Source: an uncultured Roseburia sp. (lineage in GTDB: Bacteria; Bacillota; Clostridia; Lachnospirales; Lachnospiraceae). From it: a DNA stretch of 64,000 bases. The position numbers and the translations under genes are program-made. The stretch lies in NCBI GenBank assembly GCA_900542495.1, contig UQNW01000010.1:47188-111187 (forward strand), in the 5' to 3' direction. The notes under the pieces are model-generated. The model made no database searches, was not told the DNA's origin, and saw nothing but the letters and a program-made list of their open reading frames with translations. This document shows, in pieces, positions 24,947 to 34,139 of this stretch. Each line of letters starts with the position of its first letter. Within the stretch, counting starts at the first letter, position 1.

Positions 24947-26299
24947 CTAGAAATTAAAGTATAAAAACGGATTGTTTGCTGATACCGCAAGGTAGTACAT
25001 GCTGAGTGCAAAGATCACCGCAATTGCAAGCGTACCAAGCAGTCCCCGCTTTATTCTTCCATAAATGACCGCCGGAAGCGGAGTTGCAAAAAGAACTCCC
25101 ATTGCTAACAGACTGTCATAGTCTCTGATATATTTGACATAATCGAGCGGATTAACCGTTCCTGTGTGCATTTTCACAAACGGAAACATCCGCATCAGAT
25201 AGATTCCAAGCTGGTGCACATCTGGGATTGTAAAAGCCATCCATGTCACAGGCACAACGAGAAGCAGATACACATGACTTAAAACTCTGCTTTTCTGTAA
25301 AAAAGGAAGCAGAAACAATTTTTCCACAAATAAAAGTCCAAGCAGCATGCCGCCCCAGATCAGAAAATTATACCCGGCTCCGTGCCACAGTGCAGTCAGC
25401 GCCCATACCACAAAAAGGTTGAACATTGTTCTGGCTTTGCCTTTCCTGTTACCGCCCAGCGGAATGTATACATAATCACGGAACCACCGTCCCAGCGTGA
25501 TGTGCCAGCGCCGCCAGAATTCCGTCACCGATTTCGAAATGTATGGGAAACGGAAGTTCACCGGAATCTGGAATCCGAGCATTTTTCCGAGACCGATTGC
25601 CATCATGGAATACCCTGCAAAGTCAAAGTACAGTTCCATGGAATAAGCGATCGCCCCAAGCCATGCTAACGGCGTTGAAATGCTGTTAAATCCAATCGTC
25701 TGCACGTTGTTCCACAGCATGCCGATCCGGTCTGCGATAATGACCTTGGAACCAAGCCCGATAATTAAAATCCGCACACCGTCCTCAAAATCACGGACTG
25801 TCACAGTACGGCTTTTTAACCGGCTGCTCACCTCTGTATAGTTGACGATTGGTCCGGCGATCAACTGCGGAAACATCGTCAGATAAGTTCCGAGGTTTAC
25901 ATAAGATTTTTCCGCCGGTACAACGCCACGATACACATCAATGACATACGCTGCAATCTGGAATGTATAAAAGCTGATACCAAGTGGCAGCTTCGTAGTC
26001 AGACCGCTGTATTTGAAGAAAAAGAGCATGCCAAAATCATAGCACAGCGCGAGCACGAGCAGTACCGCCTGCCGTCTTCCTCTCCCGCTCTCCCTTTTCC
26101 GGTACATGTTCCGCGCGATCACATAGTTTACCATGACAGACGCCAGCAGTAACAGCACATACTGCGCCTCTCCATAGGTATAGAACACAAGGCTCCCAAA
26201 AAAGAGTACCGCGTTGCGGAACTTCTTTGGTGTCACAAAATATAAGATTAAAAAAGCCGGTAAAAACCGGAATAAAAATTCAAAACTGCTAAATACCAT
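24947..26299 (-). CDS. MBOAT-family O-acyltransferase (AlgI-like)
   Basis: A 450-residue membrane protein with about ten or more membrane segments. Signatures: MVFSSFEFLFRFLPAF at the start, FYTFQIAAYVIDVYRG, NFRFPYISKSVTEFWRRWHI, LGRWFRDYVYIPLGGNRKGK and the catalytic histidine in ALWHGAGYNFLIWGG. These define the AlgI/DltB-like group that moves acyl groups across the membrane to polysaccharides. It lies 12 bases before the SGNH gene. No dlt genes are near, so an acetylation role is more likely than D-alanylation. Confidence 0.9.
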   Translation of the reverse strand: MVFSSFEFLFRFLPAFLILYFVTPKKFRNAVLFFGSLVFYTYGEAQYVLLLLASVMVNYVIARNMYRKRESGRGRRQAVLLVLALCYDFGMLFFFKYSGLTTKLPLGISFYTFQIAAYVIDVYRGVVPAEKSYVNLGTYLTMFPQLIAGPIVNYTEVSSRLKSRTVTVRDFEDGVRILIIGLGSKVIIADRIGMLWNNVQTIGFNSISTPLAWLGAIAYSMELYFDFAGYSMMAIGLGKMLGFQIPVNFRFPYISKSVTEFWRRWHITLGRWFRDYVYIPLGGNRKGKARTMFNLFVVWALTALWHGAGYNFLIWGGMLLGLLFVEKLFLLPFLQKSRVLSHVYLLLVVPVTWMAFTIPDVHQLGIYLMRMFPFVKMHTGTVNPLDYVKYIRDYDSLLAMGVLFATPLPAVIYGRIKRGLLGTLAIAVIFALSMYYLAVSANNPFLYFNF

Positions 26300-26350
26300 A
26301 CGTGGTTTCTTCTCACATTCTAATCTGTACTAAAACAATTTTCATGTACA

Positions 26351-26383
26351 AAAAAATAACTGCCTGCATCTTAACAGACAGTT
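26351..26383 (-). terminator. Terminator after folC
   Basis: On the minus strand AACTGTCTG and CAGGCAGTT form a 9-bp stem (one G-T pair) with an 8-base loop, followed by ATTTTTTT, about 55 bases after the folC stop. Confidence 0.8.
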
Positions 26384-26437
26384 GTTATTATAGATGAAAA
26401 AAATAAAGATTTCCATAGCATTAATTTTAAAATTATA

Positions 26438-27730
26438 TTAAATAGCTGGGATTTTGTAACTTTTCTGTAATGATTTTATCTCCCCTATAAAATATAAAGA
26501 ACCGAATGCGACTGTTTTTTCTGATGATGATTCTGAAAAATCCGGCAGCACCTCGGCAAGACTCTGAAATGCCTCTGCCGGGATTCCTTTTGTCCGGATA
26601 CATTCCGCAAGCGCCTCCCCCTGTAAAGCCCGCTCGCTCTCCACCGTCACAGTCTTAAAATCAATTGCAAGTGGCAGCAGTTCTTCGATCATCTCCTCAT
26701 AATCTTTGTCTGCCATAACACCCATGATAAAATGAAACTTCTCGCCCGGATATAATGTCTCTAAACTTTTTTTCAAAGCCTCCACGCCGTTGCTGTTATG
26801 CGCACCGTCCAACAGGAAAAATGGATCACGGCTCACAAGTTCCATGCGCCCCATCCACGTTGTTTTTCCGATACCAGAATGGATAGCACTCTCTATTATT
26901 TTTCCGGTATCTGCTATTTTTTCCAGAAAAAACTCCGCGGCAAGCATTGCTGCCACTGCATTTTCATACTGGTGCACACCGAGCATCTGCATGGTGAATG
27001 GTCCGGCTTCTCCATAGGAAAAGCACTGTTTTCCGTCGGTCTGCGGTAAGATTTTGATTTTATCCCAGTCTACGATTTTTACATTTTCTATCCCTGCTTT
27101 TTGAGCTGCGCCTATTAACACGTCCATGGCTTCTTTTTCCTGACTTTCTAACACCAGTGCTGTGCCATGCTTGATGATACCTGCTTTTTCCGATGCGATC
27201 TTACCTAACGTATCACCGAGGATCGCCATGTGGTCGAACCCGATTTTTGCAATGACTGTCACATCCGGTATGCCGCACGCATTTGTGGAATCATAGGTTC
27301 CGCCAAGCCCGGTTTCTAAGATCACGACCTCACACTGCTGCTCTTTGAAATAAAGCAGTGCCATTGCCAGGCAATAGTCAAACATCGTCGGATACACCCC
27401 AAAATCCATGGAAAGCAGCCTATTTCCAAGGCGTGCGGTATCCTCTTTTGAGATCATTTTTCCCTGCACCTGAATCCGTTCCCTGAAATCCACAAGATGC
27501 GGTGATGTAAACATTCCGGTTTTTAACCCTGCTTCTTCTAAAATCGAGCGCAAAAAAGCAGAGACGGAGCCTTTGCCATTCGTCCCTGCTATGTGTATGA
27601 TGTGTAAATCCTTCTCCGGGTGTCCTAGTTTTTCTAACATGATTCTGGAAATCTCGACACCCTTTAAGTTTCCAAATCTTCTTTTATTTTCAATGGTTGT
27701 TACTGTTTCTTCGTAAGTTAATCTCTGCAT
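26438..27730 (-). CDS. folC: Folylpolyglutamate synthase / dihydrofolate synthase
   Basis: A 430-residue Mur-ligase-family enzyme that adds glutamate to folates with ATP. Seen: LEKLGHPEKDLHIIHIAGTN followed by the P-loop GTNGKGSVSAFLRSIL, FTSPHLVDFRERIQVQG, VILETGLGGTYDSTN, KIGFDHMAILGDTLGKIASEKAGI and the late DGAHNSNG motif. It begins 4 bases after the DegV gene's stop, so the two are one operon. FolA and ThyA, other folate enzymes, lie at 54-56 kb. Confidence 0.9.
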   Translation of the reverse strand: MQRLTYEETVTTIENKRRFGNLKGVEISRIMLEKLGHPEKDLHIIHIAGTNGKGSVSAFLRSILEEAGLKTGMFTSPHLVDFRERIQVQGKMISKEDTARLGNRLLSMDFGVYPTMFDYCLAMALLYFKEQQCEVVILETGLGGTYDSTNACGIPDVTVIAKIGFDHMAILGDTLGKIASEKAGIIKHGTALVLESQEKEAMDVLIGAAQKAGIENVKIVDWDKIKILPQTDGKQCFSYGEAGPFTMQMLGVHQYENAVAAMLAAEFFLEKIADTGKIIESAIHSGIGKTTWMGRMELVSRDPFFLLDGAHNSNGVEALKKSLETLYPGEKFHFIMGVMADKDYEEMIEELLPLAIDFKTVTVESERALQGEALAECIRTKGIPAEAFQSLAEVLPDFSESSSEKTVAFGSLYFIGEIKSLQKSYKIPAI

Positions 27731-27734
27731 CTGA

Positions 27735-28574
27735 CTATACTGCCATGATCACGCCGCCGTCATTCGCATACATGCTGCTGACACCTGCTGTATTGATGAT
27801 AATGATCTTTTTGAATTTCGCGATCTTCTCGATTTTTTCTTTCACTGCTTTTGCACGCTCCGGGCAGTTGCAGTGTGCGATCGCAAGGACACGGTTCTCA
27901 CAGTCTTTTGTCTTTGAGATCATATCCTTTACCATGCGCTCTAACGCTTTATTCATGCCGCGCGCCTGATCTAACTGGCAGATTAAGCCCTCCTTTGTTG
28001 AGCCCATAACAGGCTTGATATTTAATGAATTGGCAATAAATGCCTTTAAATTGGAAAGTCTTCCGTTCTTTCTCAATGTTTCTAATGTCTCTAATACAAA
28101 ATAGGTGTTCATCGACTTGATGTACTCTTCCACCTTCGCTACGACTTCGTCAAAGCTGCATCCGGCTTCCTCGAACTCCTGAATCTTCATTCCAATGATC
28201 GTCTCACCAATGGAAGCTGATTTCGAATTGAACACATAAATCTGTTTTCCGTCCTCATGTTCTTCCTCATACAGATTCTTTCCCAATACAGCGCTGTTAT
28301 AAGAACCGCTTAAGCCGCCGGATAAGGTTACCACATAGACATGATCTGCCTCTCCCTCATATGCGTTCATATACTGCTCTGGTGACGGGCAGGAAGATTT
28401 TGGTCCGGTCAGACTTTCTTTCACTCTGCGCAAAAAATCTAACTGGTTAAAAGTATTATCATCCTTAATGCGGCATCCGTCTACTTCTAATTCCAGAGAA
28501 ACAGTCTCAAAATGACTATCCTGTTTTAATTCTTCTGGTAATTCTCCACAACTGTCAATTACAATCTTATACAT
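27735..28574 (-). CDS. DegV-family fatty-acid-binding protein
   Basis: A 279-residue protein; AAGGAGG lies 6 bases before the ATG at 28574 (MYKIVIDSCGELPEEL). DegV signatures: the opening DSCGELPEEL (variant of DSTADL), TGPKSSCPSPEQYMNAYEGE, VVTLSGGLSGSYNSAVLGK and FVLETLETLRKNGRLSNLKAF. DegV (FakB-like) proteins bind a fatty acid and serve it to the FakA kinase. A second DegV protein lies at 49892. The partner FakA is not in the window. Confidence 0.85.
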   Translation of the reverse strand: MYKIVIDSCGELPEELKQDSHFETVSLELEVDGCRIKDDNTFNQLDFLRRVKESLTGPKSSCPSPEQYMNAYEGEADHVYVVTLSGGLSGSYNSAVLGKNLYEEEHEDGKQIYVFNSKSASIGETIIGMKIQEFEEAGCSFDEVVAKVEEYIKSMNTYFVLETLETLRKNGRLSNLKAFIANSLNIKPVMGSTKEGLICQLDQARGMNKALERMVKDMISKTKDCENRVLAIAHCNCPERAKAVKEKIEKIAKFKKIIIINTAGVSSMYANDGGVIMAV

Positions 28575-28579
28575 AATAT

Positions 28580-28660
28580 CCTCCTTGTTTTGCGAAGCAA
28601 AATGCAATTTTACGAAGTAAAATTTCTCCTCTGGTGAGCAGAGGATTTAGCCTCCTTTTT
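28580..28660 (-). repeat. Three short hairpins in the degV leader
   Basis: On the minus strand, in order toward the start codon: CCTCTG-ctca-CAGAGG, ATTTTACttcGTAAAAT and TTTTGCttcGCAAAA. The last two share the TTCG-type loop. They lie right before the ribosome site. They may be an mRNA stability or translation-control element or a cluster of miniature repeats. Confidence 0.5.
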
Positions 28661-28840
28661 TCCGTAGGAAAATCTATTTAAAGTTTTATTTTCTATTACA
28701 TGTAGTTTTTGTTACTATGTAACATTAACACAAAAACTTTGTTTTGTATAGAGGATATTTTATTTTTTTAAATTAGTAACTATTCAGCACCACACTCGCA
28801 AAATCGCTCTTTCAGAGCTTTCCTTTTGCTCATATGGTTA

Positions 28841-30088
28841 CTAAAATTTTATCGTTAACACATTCTGGTCGGAATCTTCCAGATAATATAAAGAGGTCAG
28901 TCCATGGCAATAATGCACGATTTTCTGCTCCGTAATCAAATAGGAAAAAGCCTGTTCATACAGCTCCCTGCTGGCAAATTTAACTGAGCAGAATCCTTTT
29001 CCCTGCTCATAGGCTGTTTTATATACCTCGCCAACCGCATCTGCGTCCCAGCTATCAAAATACAGATTTTCATGCACATAATAATTATCCCTGACCGCCT
29101 GACAGACTGGGATGATGATATCGTCATTCGGCTGATGCGTCTTTTGCAGTTCCTCCGTCGTCACCGCAAAATAATTATAATTGACAAAAGAATCCAGACC
29201 TATGTTTTCACCGCTGTAGGTGGCATTTCCCCAGGTTGTATCGATGTAGTAGTACTCTCCGTCTAATTTTACCAGATTCCATGCGTGGGACTGACCGTTT
29301 GCCGTTCCTGTCACCACTGCTGCCGGGATATCCAGTTTTTCCAACAGATACTGCGTTGCTGTCGCATAGCCCTGACAAACGGTTTCCCCATTCACAAATA
29401 CGCTGATGATGTTCTGGTTATCCGGTGCACCTGTGCTGTAGGCAACATTGGACGCAAGAAAGTCAAACACATATTTTGCCTTATCATAATCGGAAGCGGA
29501 AACATCGATTCCTGCCAGAATCTGGTTCACTGCTGCATCAATTTCAGCCTGTGTATTCACCTGTTCTTCTTCTGTCATGGTAAACTTTGGAGTAAAATGA
29601 AGATCTACCAGCTTCTCACCTCTGGTATACTGCGTATAAGTATAACCGGACACCCAGAACAGTCCTCCGTGGTCTGCCATTACCGATACATACGCCTGAT
29701 TCAATATTTCCTGTTCCAACGTACTGACCGCGACATCTTCCTTATGATGCAGGATTGCATCATAAACCTCGTCATAGACCGTGCGGACATTCTCCGGAAG
29801 CGTCTGATAGACATAGCAGTCTGCGGACAGCATTTCAGCAGCCGGCTCTGTGGCGTTTTCTGTTGTCTCTGCCGTTTCTTCTGTTTCCACAGAAACAATC
29901 TGTGAATCTTCCTGCACAGTCTCTTGTTCTGTATTTTTTTCTCCGGTTCCGATTCCTTCTGAGATTTTTTCCTGCGCATACCGGACAAGCTCCGATAAGT
30001 TACCGTCTCCGGGCTCACATCCCGAAAGCAGGATGAGCGCTGCACATGCCACGCTTCCTGCAATAAAGGTAAAATTCTTTCTTTTCAC
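28841..30088 (-). CDS. Transglutaminase-like lipoprotein
   Basis: A 415-residue protein with a lipoprotein signal (lipobox LLSGC, Cys near residue 24) and an acidic linker. The core at about residues 195-310 has the transglutaminase-like triad: Cys in ETVCQGYATATQYLLEKL, His in NGQSHAWNLVKLDG, Asp in YYIDTTWGN. Such domains act as cysteine proteases or cross-linking enzymes at the cell surface. It lies alone between DegV and the M18 peptidase. The substrate is unknown. Confidence 0.85.
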   Translation of the reverse strand: MKRKNFTFIAGSVACAALILLSGCEPGDGNLSELVRYAQEKISEGIGTGEKNTEQETVQEDSQIVSVETEETAETTENATEPAAEMLSADCYVYQTLPENVRTVYDEVYDAILHHKEDVAVSTLEQEILNQAYVSVMADHGGLFWVSGYTYTQYTRGEKLVDLHFTPKFTMTEEEQVNTQAEIDAAVNQILAGIDVSASDYDKAKYVFDFLASNVAYSTGAPDNQNIISVFVNGETVCQGYATATQYLLEKLDIPAAVVTGTANGQSHAWNLVKLDGEYYYIDTTWGNATYSGENIGLDSFVNYNYFAVTTEELQKTHQPNDDIIIPVCQAVRDNYYVHENLYFDSWDADAVGEVYKTAYEQGKGFCSVKFASRELYEQAFSYLITEQKIVHYCHGLTSLYYLEDSDQNVLTIKF

Positions 30089-30155
30089 CTGTTTCTCCTG
30101 TTTTGTTACATTTTCACAACGTTCATAACATAAATTAGAGTTTCACAAAGGCGCT

Positions 30156-31427
30156 TTAGCAAAAATAAGCTTTCACTAAGTCTTTTAACGCCTGCTGGTC
30201 TGACGCTGCCATCAGCTCTCTTGCAGAATGCATGGCAAGCAGCGGAATACCAATATCCACTGTTTTTACCGGCAAAAGTGCGGATGCGATCGAACCTAAT
30301 GTACCGCCTCCTGCTATGTCAGAACGGTTTACAAACTTCTGATATGGGATCTGGTTTTTCTCACAGATCTGCTGGATCACTGCAACCGCACCGCAGTCTG
30401 TCGCATACGACTGGGAGCATGCCTCCTTGATGCAAAAGCCTTTGCCGAGTACCGGTTTGTTTGTCAGATCCATTTTTCCGGCGTAATTCGGATGAAGTCC
30501 ATGTGCCACATCCACAGATAAGATCATGCTGTTGTATAATCTGCTGCACGCTTCTTTTTCCTGTCCTGCCTCACGCAAAATCCGCTCAAGCATATCGTGA
30601 AGCAGAATAGAACCTGCTCCCTGCTTCGAGCGGCTTCCGATTTCCTCATGGTCAAACAGTGCGATCAGGTTCATGCCATTTGTCCGGTCACTGTCAATGA
30701 TAGCAGACACTAACGCAGAGCAGGAATTTAAGTTATCTAATCTTGACGCAGAGATAAACTCATCATTTAAACCGACAAATTCCGGTTTTTCCTTATTATA
30801 TACGGTCAGTTCAAAATCAAGGATATCCTCTTTTTTTACCGAAAGTTCCTTGGCGAGGAAGTTAAGAAAATAGTCTGCGTCCTCCGCAAGTCCGCAGATT
30901 GGGAGCAGCTCTGTCTGTCTGTTTAATTCCACACCTTTATTCACTTCGCGGTTCATGTGGATTGCAAGATTCGGGATCGTCATAAGATTTTTTTCCGATT
31001 GAAAATGAACCACTTCCGGCGTAAACACATCTTCTCCGCGCACTGCCACTCTTCCGGCTACGCCTAGCGGACGATCCAGCCATGTATTTAAGATCGCGCC
31101 GCCATAAACTTCCACGTTCACCTGTGCATATCCGTTGGCCTTAATATCACAGGAAGGTTTGATCCTCAAGCACGGAAAATCCGTATGTGCTGCTGCAATA
31201 CGGATCGCAGGCTCTTTATCGCCCCATTTTTCCGGCAGGGTAAAAGCAAATAAGGTTGTCTCATGATGATTTACCACATATTTTCCCCCGGCTTTCAGAT
31301 TCCATTCCTTCCCATAATCAATCACTTCAAAACCGGCGTCTGTCAGCCTTTTCTCGCATGCACTCACTGCATGTGCCGGTGAAATTCCTTTTTCTAATAA
31401 ATCGAATAAAATTTCTGTCTCTGTCAT
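30156..31427 (-). CDS. M18-family aminopeptidase
   Basis: A 423-residue cytoplasmic metallopeptidase that removes N-terminal residues from peptides. Seen: the zinc ligand in AAAHTDFPCLRIKPS, NRQTELLPICGL, DEFISASRLDNL, ALFDHEEIGSRSKQGAGS with the Glu pair, and VDVAHGLHPNYAGKMD near the C-terminus. The start is uncertain: ATG at 31427 (GAAAGG 13 bases upstream) or ATG at 31439, which abuts that GGAAAGG. The rest is not affected. Confidence 0.9.
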   Translation of the reverse strand: MTETEILFDLLEKGISPAHAVSACEKRLTDAGFEVIDYGKEWNLKAGGKYVVNHHETTLFAFTLPEKWGDKEPAIRIAAAHTDFPCLRIKPSCDIKANGYAQVNVEVYGGAILNTWLDRPLGVAGRVAVRGEDVFTPEVVHFQSEKNLMTIPNLAIHMNREVNKGVELNRQTELLPICGLAEDADYFLNFLAKELSVKKEDILDFELTVYNKEKPEFVGLNDEFISASRLDNLNSCSALVSAIIDSDRTNGMNLIALFDHEEIGSRSKQGAGSILLHDMLERILREAGQEKEACSRLYNSMILSVDVAHGLHPNYAGKMDLTNKPVLGKGFCIKEACSQSYATDCGAVAVIQQICEKNQIPYQKFVNRSDIAGGGTLGSIASALLPVKTVDIGIPLLAMHSARELMAASDQQALKDLVKAYFC

Positions 31428-31642
31428 ATTCGTTACCATACCTTTCCATTTCCCGCGGACATTTTACTCCGCAGTCACAAATCCTCTACATTCTAGCATA
31501 GTTTCTCTTTTTTTCCTATAGGCGGCAGTTATTTCTTTACAAGACTTCCGGTGAATGATAAATTGTATCTATATGCTGTAATGTACTCTCGGAATCTTCT
31601 AAAGGAAGGATTGCGATAGTTTTTACTGATTGGGAGGGTTTT

Positions 31643-32146
31643 ATGATCGCATTAAAAATGATAGAAGTGAAAGACTTTATGAATAAATTGCTGTGTCAGA
31701 ATGTGTTTGACCATTTTCTGCTTCAGGAAGCTGCCATTCACACAAATGTGTCCTACCATATCGATGGTGCCCTGCAAAAAGATTTTTATTCCGAAGAAGA
31801 ATTAGAAGTCCAGGAGCTTACCGGACTTTCCTTTGCGCCATACGGACTTTTGCGCAGTCAGTGTTTTAACCTGATCAAAGGAAAAAAAACACCTTCCTAT
31901 TTTAAATTTTCTCTGCTCTTATCCCCGGAAAATTTAAAACGGACGCTTTCCAAGACCGGAAGTTCTTTCACCGAAAATGATATTTCTGCGGTATTTTTGA
32001 ATATCCGCTTCCAGAATGGAGAACTGACCATTACCACCGGGATCTCTTATCGGATTTTCTCTGTCGATAAAACGTTAGAGCATGAGTGGGACGCCCTGCT
32101 GAAACGTTTTCTGACAAAAAATGAGATTGCATTTGAAGAATTGTAG
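31643..32146 (+). CDS. DUF5721-family protein
   Basis: A 167-residue soluble protein (MIALKMIEVKDFMNKLL, LTGLSFAPYGLLRSQCFNLI, FKFSLLLSPENL, ALLKRFLTKNEIAFEEL). The pattern is that of DUF5721, a family found mainly in Lachnospiraceae. A GGGAGG lies 7 bases before the ATG. It is convergent with the broken kinase gene, ending 15 bases from it. Function unknown. Confidence 0.7.
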   Translation: MIALKMIEVKDFMNKLLCQNVFDHFLLQEAAIHTNVSYHIDGALQKDFYSEEELEVQELTGLSFAPYGLLRSQCFNLIKGKKTPSYFKFSLLLSPENLKRTLSKTGSSFTENDISAVFLNIRFQNGELTITTGISYRIFSVDKTLEHEWDALLKRFLTKNEIAFEEL

Positions 32147-32161
32147 GCGGCATCTCTCCGC

Positions 32162-32646
32162 CTACAATGTGACTGTAAATAAAATGGATTTTCCCTTTTC
32201 TATCTGATCCGTCGTGTTCCACACCGTTATGATTTTGTTTTTGCCGGAGTTTTTTAATGTAATGCGGATTGTTCCATGATCTGAAGAATATTTCATGGCG
32301 TTGTCTAAAAGCAGGGAGATCATCTGTCTGATGTTTTTCTCATCCCCCACATAATCAATCTGCTTTCTTGTGCTTTTCGTCCACTCGTTCTCACCCTCCA
32401 TCATCTCAAGCACTTCGGTGTTCGCATCAATGATCGTAAGCGGTGTTTTGATCTCGTGGCTTGCATCCGTGATGAAACGTTTTTGTTTTTCGTAACTTTC
32501 TGACACCGGTTTTAACACTTTTCCGGAGAAAAAGTAGATCATGATAAATACCACGATCAACCCGAGTGCTCCGATTCCTGCACTGTAAAATATCTTGTAT
32601 CAAAAGGGCTTTCCTCCGAGATACCATGCTTTTGTAATTCATTCAT
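32162..32646 (-). pseudogene. Sensor histidine kinase, several deletions
   Basis: Pieces of a kinase remain: MNELQKHGISEESPFDTRYF from the outer domain, a frame change near 32590, a membrane segment GLIVVFIMIYFFSG, the HisKA box FITDASHEIKTPL, then KSTRKQIDYV joined directly to GDEKNIRQMISLLLDNAMKY, which skips about 50 residues of the dimerisation domain. The ATP-binding domain keeps the N box (LLLDNAMKY) but ends after FTVTL without the G boxes. It cannot be active. Confidence 0.8.
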
Positions 32647-33006
32647 AAGCGGAGGGTTTTGTGGACTGCCGCCCGGTTGTGTGTTCTGCTGCAGCATCTT
32701 TCAACGTCACATGGTAAGTCAGTTTATAAAGGCTTCCCATATTCGAAATTTTTACGGAAACCACTTCACAGAATGATAAATATTTTTCAAAAAGATCTTC
32801 AAAGACTGTTCCGTAATTTAAATCTTCCGGGATTGTGATACGCACTGTCTTCTCTTTTATTTCCGCTTTTTTTACGGCAAAACCGCTCACATTCAACACG
32901 AACATGACCACTCCCATAATCAGGGAAAACAGTACCGAAAATACGGTACGGAAATCACGGTCGTTGCTGCTGAATCAAAAAGTCCTGTAAATAAATTGTT
33001 TAACAT
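32639..33006 (-). pseudogene. DUF4956 membrane protein with internal deletion
   Basis: The start is at 33006 with GGAGA upstream (MLNNLFTGLFDSAATTVISV), but the frame soon stops (YFRYCFP, then TGA) and the C-terminal part continues in another frame from 32917: MFVLNVSGFAVKKAEIKEKT, RITIPEDLNYGTVFEDLFEK and NMGSLYKLTYHVTLKD. Only the first and last parts of a roughly 220-residue DUF4956 protein are left; its end runs into the kinase remnant. Confidence 0.75.
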
Positions 33007-33097
33007 AATATTTTCTCCATTTCTCATTAACATTTCACTGCCTGCTGCATCACTTCATTTCCTGTAAAAATAAAGAGTTCTTTCGGCTGACAGCTTC

Positions 33098-33556
33098 TTA
33101 GGCTTCTTTCATAAGTCGTGCGGTATGCTGTGGCATATTTGGAAAATGATGTTTTGTAAATCTGATTTTCTGGCAGTAATCAATCTCTCTGGTGATCTGC
33201 GTATCCTTTACTTTTTCATGACCTGACAGATAGCGTTCTGTCTCTGCCTCGGACATGGCGATTCTTCTTTTGTATACAACAGATTCGTATTTCTTTTTTA
33301 ATTCTACAAAAACAGTCGTATCCTTATCTGCCGTTCCATAACTTCTCAGTCTTAATTTTTCTTTATAAACCGGATGTTCCATGGATCTTCGGATCAGCAG
33401 ATGATCTGGTGTATCAAAGTACAGCCTGCATATGGTACTTACGCCATGTTCGTCTGCAACCATATACTGGTCCATAAGTTTTTTTAACAGTTCTGCCTGT
33501 GTGACATCCAACATGTATTTGATCTCACATCTTTTAAATATCATCTGGTCTGCCAT
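33098..33556 (-). pseudogene. Truncated VTC-domain (polyphosphate polymerase-like) protein
   Basis: From the ATG at 33556 (AAAGGAG upstream) the N-terminal part of a VTC domain is clear: FKRCEIKYMLDVTQAELLKK, STICRLYFDTPDHLLIRRS, KLRLRSYG, VFVELKKKYESVVYKRRIAM and ITREIDY. After REIDY the sequence changes to CQKIRFTKHHFPNMPQHTA, unlike the family, and stops at 152 residues where about 230 are usual. The second half of the catalytic tunnel is missing. Confidence 0.75.
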
Positions 33557-33629
33557 CGGTTTCTCCTTTCCTTTGAGCACATCTTAACAGGCGAACCTTA
33601 AATGAACTTAAAAATATTTTTATGTACGC

Positions 33630-33665
33630 AAAAAAGAGTGTCGGTAAAACCGACACTCCTTTTCA
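33630..33665 (-). terminator. Terminator downstream of the cold-shock gene
   Basis: GAGTGTCGGT (33636-33645) pairs with ACCGACACTC (33649-33658); on the minus strand a run of T residues follows. It is about 110 bases after the cold-shock stop. Confidence 0.85.
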
Positions 33666-33776
33666 AATCCATTGTTTGCAATATCTTAATCTAGAAAAAT
33701 AAAACAAGTTCTATTTAATAAAGAAAAAGGTACATGAAACTACTGATTTAGACTGTAGTAACAAGCGATAATCTGA

Positions 33777-33980
33777 TTATCTTACTACTGTTACGTTTGT
33801 TGCCTGTGGTCCTTTTGCGCCTTCAACAACTTCAAATTCTACTGCTGCGCCTTCTTCTAAGGATTTGAATCCTTCCATGTTAAGACCTGAGTAGTGAACG
33901 AATACGTCATTTCCCTGCTCATCAGAGATGAATCCGTATCCTTTTTGGTTGTTAAACCACTTTACTGTACCTTTGTTCAT
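33777..33980 (-). CDS. csp: Cold-shock protein (CspA family)
   Basis: A 67-residue nucleic-acid chaperone starting at 33980 (MNKGTVKWFNNQKGYGFISD), with GGAGG 9 bases upstream; the frame open to 34016 lacks a ribosome site. The RNA-binding motifs KGYGFI and DVFVHYS are intact (RNP1 and RNP2). It is a stand-alone gene with its own terminator. It binds single-stranded RNA and melts secondary structure. Confidence 0.95.
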   Translation of the reverse strand: MNKGTVKWFNNQKGYGFISDEQGNDVFVHYSGLNMEGFKSLEEGAAVEFEVVEGAKGPQATNVTVVR

Positions 33981-34139
33981 TGAAAAGTACCTCCAAAAAA
34001 TATTTCTATGGTGCACTTATCACACCATAATCACAGAATAACATAACAGTTTCAAAAAGTAAAGCGATAAAATCAAAGTTCATTGGGATATTTTTCAATT
34101 ACTTTTTCCTGACTGCTGCGGTCTGGCTAAGCTTTCCAC

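Noticed and set aside
28580..28660. A CRISPR array
   Set aside because: The hairpins differ from one another and there are no regular spacers or cas genes.
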